Part shown: one piece after another, positions 57,490 through 64,000 of the stretch
Layout of the letters: each line of letters starts with the position of its first letter
Numbering within the stretch: the first letter of the stretch is position 1
From: Anastrepha obliqua
Lineage: Eukaryota; Arthropoda; Insecta; Diptera; Tephritidae
Length of the DNA: 64,000 bases
Reading direction: 5' to 3'
NCBI RefSeq assembly: GCF_027943255.1
Contig: NC_072892.1
Span: forward strand, 161,574,792-161,638,791
Notes under the pieces: model-generated
The model's database searches: none
What the model saw: only the letters and a program-made list of their open reading frames with translations
What the model was told of the DNA's origin: nothing
Made by a program: the position numbers and the translations under genes

Positions 57490-58004
57490 TTAAGGGGATA
57501 GGGGTAGTCAGAATTTTCAAAAAATTGGATTTTTTTTTGCAACGTCTTAAAGTATAATATCTTAAAAATATTGGGTGAAAATTTGAAGAGAATCCGACAA
57601 ATACTTTTCGAGTTATTCAACAATAAGTAAAGGGCGCTCCGGAAATCGATAGGAAAACTTTAAATGCGTTTTTCTCAAAACTATGTTTCTTGAACTGGTG
57701 ATCACTGAAATTTAAAAACCGCTTGGTAGATTTCAATAAAATATATACTGCTTTTGAAAAACATAAAAGCTCGTGCCTGATCGAAGGATTTTTTTTTTTT
57801 AATTTTGTTTTTTTTCAAAAATTTTGATTTTTTCAAGCAAATTATTATACAATAATTTTTTTTTTTAATTTAGCTTAAGTCAAGTCGAAAGAGGTCGTTT
57901 TTTAACGATATGTTTTTTTTTGTAAAATAAAGCAATTGACTAGCAAAATAAAATTTTTGAAAATCATAATTTTTTCGGACCTCTGACTCTCCCTAACCTC
58001 TTAA
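57490..58004. mobile_element. TTAA-flanked terminal-inverted-repeat element, copy 3 (515 bp), inside a LINE
   Basis: The left end is TTAAGGGGATAGGGGTAGTC. The right end read inwards is TTAAGAGGTTAGGGAGAGTC, giving an imperfect inverted repeat of about 20 bases. The interior blocks are shared with copy 2: AAAAATATTGGGTGAAAATT, TTCGAGTTATTCAACAAT, GGGCGCTCCGGA, AACTGGTGATCACTGAAATT, TAGATTTCAATAAAATATAT. About 150 bases shorter than copy 2 and with no coding capacity. TTAA is present on both sides within a former RNase H codon run, which supports TTAA as the duplicated target. Confidence 0.92.
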
Positions 58005-58500
58005 ATGGAACGAGCTGTCGACCAAAAATATCAGCCTACATCAATGGAATCATTGCACGCCTTTACCTGCAGGGTCAACAAGGACATCTACGGACTAATT
58101 AAATTATTAAATATTATTAAATATTTTGAAGCGGAAAAAATTGCGGCATGGAGCGCAATGCAACATCACTATGCAAGCTTCAATACAACAGATGCTAAAT
58201 CCAACTATCCAGTCATACGCCATTCCAAGGGCATTACTGCCTTCGTCCGACTTCGCATTGGACACACAATCGTCACACACTCGCATATTTTAAATGATCA
58301 GTGACCGCCTCCCTGCCCGCACTGCATCCACCAACTTTAACAGTCGAACACCTTTTCGACAACTGCTCGCATTTCATGAATCTTAGAAAAGCAAGTTTCG
58401 ACAACCATCTTCCATCGAAAATACTAGAGGTTGCAAGGATGTCCCCAAGGAGGTGTTCTTTTTTCGGTGTTGTGGTGCTTGGTCGTAGACTCTCAATTTA
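58005..58500 (+). mobile_element. RNase-H LINE relic (family E), part after the TTAA element
   Basis: Just after the TTAA the sequence TGGAACGAGC completes the GIKxNEL block. The tail continues AFVRLRIGHTIVTHSHILND (58,238-58,301) and LTVEHLFDNCSHFMNLRKAS (58,332-58,391), which is the TRLRIGHTxLTHxYLL and LTVxHLLxxC ending of Jockey/R1-type RNase H LINEs. A stop follows ILNDQ. Confidence 0.85.
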
Positions 58501-58504
58501 CATA

Positions 58505-58855
58505 AAGAGCGATGGTCCGGTCTAGAACGTTGCAGACCTGCAAAGTGTTTTGTGACAGAAAACTGTCAAACTTTCTACTAAAACTTAGAAGGAAAGACGT
58601 TCGGTTGATGGTCGGTATCATTACAGGACACAACCCATGGGGTCAGCATATGACCACCATTGGAATCATTGAGGACCCAGTGTGCCTGTCATGCTTGGAG
58701 GAGGCGGATAGCACTGAGCACTTTCTCTGTGAGTGTCCTGCCCTTGCTAGAGCACGGCTAGGAGTTTTGGGTTCCGATGTCATGAGAATGAGTAATATTC
58801 TTTCCCTAAAACTGGAGGATATTTACACACTTACCAAAGAATGAAACAAACAAAA
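58505..58855 (+). mobile_element. LINE C-terminal fragment (same family as 7.0-7.8 kb)
   Basis: The open frame has LSNFLLKLRRKDVRLMVGII, TGHNPWGQHMTTIGIIEDPV, CLSCLEEADSTEHFLCECPA, LARARLGVLGSDVM and LKLEDIYTLTKE before a stop at 58,844. The zinc-finger-like CLSC...H...C.C tail is intact. It matches SCLENDDTAEHFICSCPA at 7.2 kb. Everything upstream of the RNase H end is missing. Confidence 0.87.
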
Positions 58856-58871
58856 AACGGCAAAAGAATCT

Positions 58872-58952
58872 TTTTCGCTTAGGCTCTTCTTGAGTGTTCG
58901 ACCGAGCTCCTTCTATTTCAGATGTTTTTCCACAAAGGGATGGGCCTCCAGA
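58872..58952 (-). mobile_element. tRNA-derived SINE, copy 6 (3' fragment)
   Basis: GAGTGTTCGACCGAGCTCCT, TCTATTTCAGATGTTTTTCC and ACAAAGGGATGGGCCTCCAG correspond to the 3' domain of the SINE on the minus strand. It sits between two LINE relics. Confidence 0.72.
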
Positions 58953-58954
58953 CT

Positions 58955-60180
58955 GGTAGTCATGGAGCAACCCATGTGGGTAAGACCTAGTATCACTAAT
59001 TCATTAGTGGTCTGGTTGAGTAGACTTCCTCTCGTGGGAGTCAGGATGATATTATCGAGACTACAACGATCGGTGGCCATCTGTTGCACCGGAGCTTTTC
59101 CGGCATTAGATGCTCTGGTCAGTCTACCACCATTTGATGTTTTCAACCAACGAGAGGCCTTGAAGGTCATCAGCAAGCTGAAACACAATGGGAATTGGAA
59201 CGGCCTCTGTCTGGCATTGGACAACAGAAAAGGTATGAACTTCGATCCAACGATTATCTCCAAGAATCTTACTTAAACAAAGATACAGTGTGGTGATGCC
59301 AGAGGCTCTATTGTGGTCAAACTCTGAAAATAAGTCCGGCAAACCCTGTTTTTGTATTTTCACAGATGGATCCCGGATCGAGCACAGTTCCGGCTCTGGG
59401 GACTACGTGGAATCCAGCGGAACAAAACTGCACTTTGCCCTTAGAATGCATGCATCTGTGTTTCAAGCGGAGGTGTAAGCAGTTCAAGAAGCAATGGACT
59501 TTTTTGTGGAAAGCCGATGGCAGATCTGTATATGTCTGCAGTGGCAGCCAAACTGCGCTCATGGCCTTAGACAGCCCCCAACCACTTCAAGGGTAGTCGA
59601 GTCATGTAAATCCAGGCTAAACTATGTCGGTAGACATAATATACTGATGCTAACATGGGTCCTGGGACATGTGGGTATCGTGGGTAACGAAACCTCTGAC
59701 TCTTTAGCTAGGCTTCTTTGGCCCGGAGCCGGTTCTGCCACTCCATTTTACAGCCATCAAAACCACGGTTAACAAATGGGTTACTATATACAACCCTCAA
59801 GCGTGCTTGGCAGGCTAAGAGAGGCTACAGATGGACTAAACTGTTATGTCCGACCGTGTCCGATCATGTCGCAAATCCCCTGTCACTGATAACGGGCCAC
59901 TTTCTGCGGGCGAAGCACATGGAAAGGGTGGGCATCTCAGACAGTGTACTCTGCCCAGCTTGTGAAAAGGAGGATGAGATGGTGGATCACTTTCTATGCG
60001 TCTGTTCCTCCTTCGTTCGATTCAAGCTGGAGGTCTTTGGAACTGTTGTGTGATATGTGATGCAACCACCTTGGCTTCTTGGTACCACAAGATCAGATTT
60101 CTTCGGAGGTCCAGTAGATTTAAAGAAAATTAAAAGGGAATCCGAGTGCAGTACAATGGACTTAATGTTGTTGTAGATGT
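58955..60180 (+). mobile_element. RNase-H LINE relic (family A), connection to 3' UTR, best preserved tail
   Basis: The connection segment (58,984-59,275) reads SITNSLVVWLSRL, MILSRLQRSVAICCTGAFPA, LDALVSLPPFDVFNQREALK. RNase H follows in shifting frames: CFCIFTDGSRIEHSSGSGDY (59,349-59,408), HASVFQAEV, then LTWVLGHVGIVGNETSDSLA (59,651-59,710). The tail (from 59,877) is LSLITGHFLRAKHMERVGIS, DSVLCPACEKEDEMVDHFLC, VCSSFVRFKLEVFGT. The 3' UTR has GAGTGCAGTACAATGGACTT and ends in an A-run near 60,190. At least three frameshifts make it inactive. Confidence 0.9.
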
Positions 60181-60199
60181 TGCGACAAAAAAAAAAAAA

Positions 60200-62700
60200 C
60201 AAAATAAAAATTCAAGTTAGAAACAATGACTTGTTTTCGTAATAATAACCGAATTTTAGAGGGATAAGTCACGGTTTTTTCAATAATACACCAACTCATT
60301 TCCTGTCAAAAGGTTTCTGACAGGGCACAGCATCTCAGTGTTGGAATGTCCACCCATCGTGCGTCAGATCTGATCAGATGCGACTTTCATCTACCTCTTA
60401 AGCAACCTTAATCATCTACCTTAAAAGCAACAATATTTGGATCCGTTGAAGTTGTGAAAGAGAAAGTGACGCGCGAACAGAAAAAGACCATCAGACTTTC
60501 GACAAAGCCAAATTTCACATCGATCATTAGAAAGGCATAGGAATGATACCAACTCAAGTGATCCTGGAGTGTTTGACACGGTTTTAATAAGTCTGAAAAA
60601 TGTTTTTCTAATTTTTTTCAGTTTACTTTTTAGTAAACCACAAATAAACCAATTTTTAGGAAAATTAACAAGACGGTCCAGAATAAATGCTTGGATCACC
60701 TAGCATGGAATCGTACATAGGAGGAATATATTTTTAAGCTGTAGAAGATGAGAAGTGATAAGAAGCTGATAAAAAGTGAATATAGGTATATGAAATTAGG
60801 ACAAAATATTTTATCTCTTCAGTTTCGTTATTTAATAGCCATACCTCGTACGTTGACACTGGCGTTAGCTAATATGGGAAACAGCGGTTGCTGTATGAGA
60901 ACACCAAACAGCGCAAATAAAAAAATAAAACACACTAAAAAAAACAAAAAAACATAGCAACAACAAAGTCGATGTGCCTCAGAGTGTTTCCTCACACACA
61001 CACACAGGCACACACCCCTCATACGTGCTTTGTACAGTTTTTGTAATAAAATATTCCAATTTTTCTCTTTTCGACTTTGTGGCAAGTTACATATGTGTGT
61101 GCGTGTCGCTTACATATTGACAACATAACTGGCAACGGCACGTTGCGATGCCGCTAAGTTGGTGACAACACGTTGACGTTCTCGGCGACAATTTCAATCT
61201 GTGCCGCATCGTTGTCGGTTGGTATTGTAGTTGCATAAAAGAGCAGCAATTTGAAGTGCAACGGCAATGACAGCAAGAACAAATATTAACTGCAACACAG
61301 ACGACGACAACGACAACGACGACGGCAGTTGATGCTACGTGAACGAATTGCTAGCAACAACAGCGGAAGGTGAAAAGCTACAAAAATGAAACCGTTGCTA
61401 TTGGCTTTGGCTCGCCTATTGTTGTTGCTGTTGCTGACAGCACACATTTGTGGTTGTTGCATTTGTTGTTGCCGCTATGGTTATGATTTAATTTTTGCAA
61501 AGTTGATTTTATCGGTTATTCTGCTGTTCTGTGCATTTCGTAATGTCACTGCGGCTGTGGCAAGTTTTGTGTTGCTGTTATTTGTTGTTGTTGCAGCGCG
61601 CTTTTGTGAGCACGTTTTGGCGCTATCATTGTTGCCGGATGTGGCTGTGGTCGGGGCTGCTGCTGCTACTGATGTTGTTCTTGCTGTTGCACACTCTTTA
61701 TGCCAAGGTGAATCTTATGTAAACACGCACACCACCACACCACCAATATATGCATGTTGCTGTGTAGCATGCCACTCAGCCCCTTTGGCACTTTAAATTT
61801 CCTCACTCACTCACGCACACACTCACACGCACACATCGGTGGGGCATTGAATGTGCCAAAACAGGAAATATGGCAACTATTAGTGGCATTTATTTATTCA
61901 TTAAGTGCAGTTAGACACCAGGAGGAGCACTAATTGCAGCACTTAAGTGTGCAAACACATAGAAATGTGCGAGCGTGCGCCTCAACACACACGCGCACAC
62001 ACCCGTTGGCATGCCGGAGATTGGATGCATAGCTCCGTAAATGTACGTGCCGCATATTCAAGTATGGGCGACGCCTTGCCACCTCGCAACTATTGCTCTT
62101 ACGTCCGACCACCAGTTCTGATTGGTGCCCCCTTTGGGGGAGTGCCCGCGAATTAAAGCCTAAACTAACTCGTTTTGAGATTAAGAGCATCCTTTGCGCA
62201 CACGCGTGATTTCGCATTGTACTGCATTGAATTTGCTGGTATTAAAAGCGGAATACAATAACGGCGCATTGCAAAATAATTATATGGCACATACATATAC
62301 ACCTTGCCAATGCTGGTTATGTTGATGTTTTCAGTGAAACTTAGAATCTGAATTTCCTAAAAATATATTATTTGAGCTTTCACAATTTTTTTCTCCAGGA
62401 AATGTTCACTTATTTTACCGCTTAGTACAAGAAGGATCTCGCTGAGAGGCTGTTTTAGTAGCGGAGGAGGATGTATTAGTTATGTTACTACATTTAGCAG
62501 AATGGTATTTTAGTCATTCTTTTCTAACAAAAAATTTTTATATCTCATTTTACTCAGTGGATTGAAGGTACACAAAATTTTAAACACATTTAATAATCCG
62601 CAAATAATCAGGTAGAAACCTACTTTCTTATACAATTTTCAGGTTTTTCGCAATATACTCCTATTGAGATAGGACAAATATTGGTATGAGTGTTCAAATC
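60200..62700. other. Non-coding interval with triplet-rich island
   Basis: About 61,090-62,220 is GC-richer, with ACGACGACAACGACAACGAC and TTGTTGTTGC triplets and CA microsatellites (60,994-61,016 and 61,805-61,835). A frame at 61,386-61,796 encodes a hydrophobic, Leu/Cys/Val-rich chain that simply follows the triplets. No family is recognised. Confidence 0.5.
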
Positions 62701-62708
62701 CTCATATA

Positions 62709-63380
62709 TTGGGTTGGGGAATATATTCATAGCGTTTTTATAGTTCCTTTTATTTTACAACGATTTGCTTACTGTTTAGCAAAGGGTAAGTATCCAGACT
62801 AGCGGCTTTTAAATGGAATGCCCAGGAGGCAAAAATCAGCATTTTCGACACCTGCTCTTTTTTGATTTTCATCGAAGTCAAAAAGCTGCCGAAGCAGCCC
62901 AGGACATTTGCGACGTGTATGGAGAAAGGGTCGTAGGCGAGTCTACAGCACGGAGATGGTTTGAAAAGTTTAAAATTGGCGACTTAGACGTCGATGACAC
63001 CTCTCGCAGCAGAAGGCCTTCTGAATTCGATGAAGAACTTGAACGAAAAACGTAGTCGTAAATTGACGGAAAAAATGAACTGCGATCTTAAATCGATTCT
63101 CAATAACCTTTATTTAATGGGATTAACGGAAAAATTGGGAGGCTGGGTGATGATGTGTGTTTGGTAGGACTGAAAGGGCATGGTGCACTGGGGAACGCTC
63201 GAAAAGAATGTCACGGTCAACAAGGAGCCTTACCTACATTGCCCAGCTACACCGCGCGATTGAGGGCATTCGACTGATAATACCTGATGGACATGGTCAA
63301 ACCATACTCCTTCACGACAACGCCAGTCCCCATGTTGGAGAAGTCGTCAAAGCCGCACTCAACAAACTCTAGAGGTGAGA
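62709..63380 (+). mobile_element. Mariner element with left inverted repeat, internally deleted
   Basis: The left end is TTGGGTTGGGGAATATATTC preceded by TA (62,707-62,708). Transposase begins near 62,840, reading LLFFDFHRSQKAAEAAQDIC, STARRWFEKFKIGDLDVDD and RSRRPSEFDEEL. After a frameshift it reads LTEKMNCDLKSILNNL and GLTEKLGG. The sequence then jumps to VMMCVW, so the segment with the first catalytic Asp (TGDEKW) is gone. Later frames give EGIRLIIPDGHGQTILLHDN and ASPHVGEVVKAALNKL, which keeps the second Asp. The third Asp block and right end are missing. Length is about a third below a full mariner of 1.3 kb. Confidence 0.9.
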
Positions 63381-63452
63381 AGGGGTTGTAAACAGCAACG
63401 GCGAATATATAATTGATTAAATTATTCATATAATTATGATTTGTTTGCTTTT

Positions 63453-64000
63453 TTAAGGGAGGAGCCTGCTTTAGAGGCTTCAAACAATCGATTTTTTTTT
63501 AGTAAATGTCTTCCCAAACTATTCAAGAATGTGTCCTCAAAATTTCAGAAGCAAATTTAAAATATTTTTGCAGTTACAAAAGAAGTTGTGAGCAAGCGTC
63601 GACCAGGTATACGAGCGGATTTTTTATATACAAAAACTTTGATGCGCGATTTCTCGGTTTTTCATTTTTACGATTTTTCTAATTGGCGGGAAAGATAGGG
63701 AAAAAGTTAAATGTCCTCTCAAAACGAGATAACATTGATTGTATTCGTATAGTTGAACCTAAAAAAACTTAAGAAAGTTATGATTATCCCACTTTTTAAA
63801 TAATCTAAAGTGAATTTGTTTTTCCAAAAAAATGACTTTTTTTTAATTTGCGAAAAATTATTGAATTTCTCACTTTTTGATTAATTTTCTTGGTTCAACT
63901 AGAAGCTATACTATAATAAAATAAAAAAATTTTTGGGTTTTTGGTTTCAGAGGAAAATTGCGACCTGCATCTTTCCTGCCGCATGACACATGCACACTCG
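63453..64000. mobile_element. Possible left part of a fourth TTAA element, cut by the window end
   Basis: TTAAGGGAGGAGCCTGCTTT at 63,453 starts a stretch whose style matches the TTAA elements: long T-runs, TTGATGCGCGATTTCTCGGT comparable to TTTAAATGCGTTTTTCTCAA, and no open frame. The other end is not in the window, so the call is tentative. Confidence 0.4.

Noticed and set aside
61386..61796. Plus-strand frame of 136 codons with a signal-peptide-like hydrophobic start
   Set aside because: The hydrophobic Leu/Val/Cys content is what GTTGTTGC and CTGTTG triplets encode. No family is recognised and there is no supporting splice or promoter context.
1..64000. Search for CRISPR arrays, bacterial operons, tRNA/rRNA genes, LTR retrotransposons or viral insertions
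   Set aside because: None supported. Tandem arrays lack the repeat-spacer form, the tRNA-like sequences are SINE heads, and no LTR pair, protease, integrase or viral domain was recognised.

Overview
The window looks like intergenic or intronic DNA from an AT-rich insect genome. It is most likely a schizophoran (higher) fly, and possibly a tephritid fruit fly. That placement is an inference from A/T runs, CA/TA microsatellites, CAACAA-type triplet strings, many mariner, RTE, R1, Jockey and RNase-H-bearing LINE relics, and a tRNA-derived SINE whose body resembles sequence I associate with tephritid genomes. I found no convincing host protein-coding gene, tRNA, rRNA or CRISPR. Almost all recognisable coding sequence is decayed transposon, with stops, frameshifts and lost catalytic residues.

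Layout. 2.3-4.6 kb: a minus-strand RNase-H LINE with its RT. 7.0-7.8 kb: a short 5'-truncated LINE flanked by a 12-bp direct repeat. 9.0-9.3 kb: an RTE scrap. 10.1-12.0 kb: two AT-rich tandem arrays. 13.2-13.7 kb: a SINE next to a mariner tail. 14.1-14.9 kb: a TTAA-flanked terminal-inverted-repeat element. 15.7-16.7 kb: a LINE tail and a SINE. 19.2-20.4 kb: a 160-bp tandem repeat and an RTE-like tail. 22.8-23.35 kb: a 139-bp tandem array. 23.4-25.5 kb: a LINE ORF1 with zinc knuckles. 25.7-26.3 kb: a second TTAA element. 28.1-30.5 kb: RTE-like, Jockey and RNase-H LINE relics. 30.6-32.2 kb: an array derived from a small inverted-repeat element, split by a mariner. 33.9-34.3 kb: another mariner. 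39.4-41.3 kb: a satellite-like array. 43.3-47.8 kb: DUF4817-type and Tc1-type DNA transposon relics, then an R1-like LINE interrupted by an RTE-like fragment, then a Jockey tail. 50.1-50.6 kb: a tandem array with two unit lengths. 51.0-60.2 kb: a crowded zone of seven LINE relics with SINE and TTAA-element insertions. 62.7-63.4 kb: a mariner with an intact left end.

The recoverable biology is evolutionary layering. A TTAA element sits inside the RNase H of a LINE, so that bridging the element joins the two halves of a motif. An RTE-like LINE splits an R1-like LINE. A small terminal-inverted-repeat element has had its right half amplified into a tandem array that a mariner then entered. At least six fragments of one tRNA-derived SINE allow its polymerase III boxes, body and tail to be defined. 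No element here appears able to move by itself.
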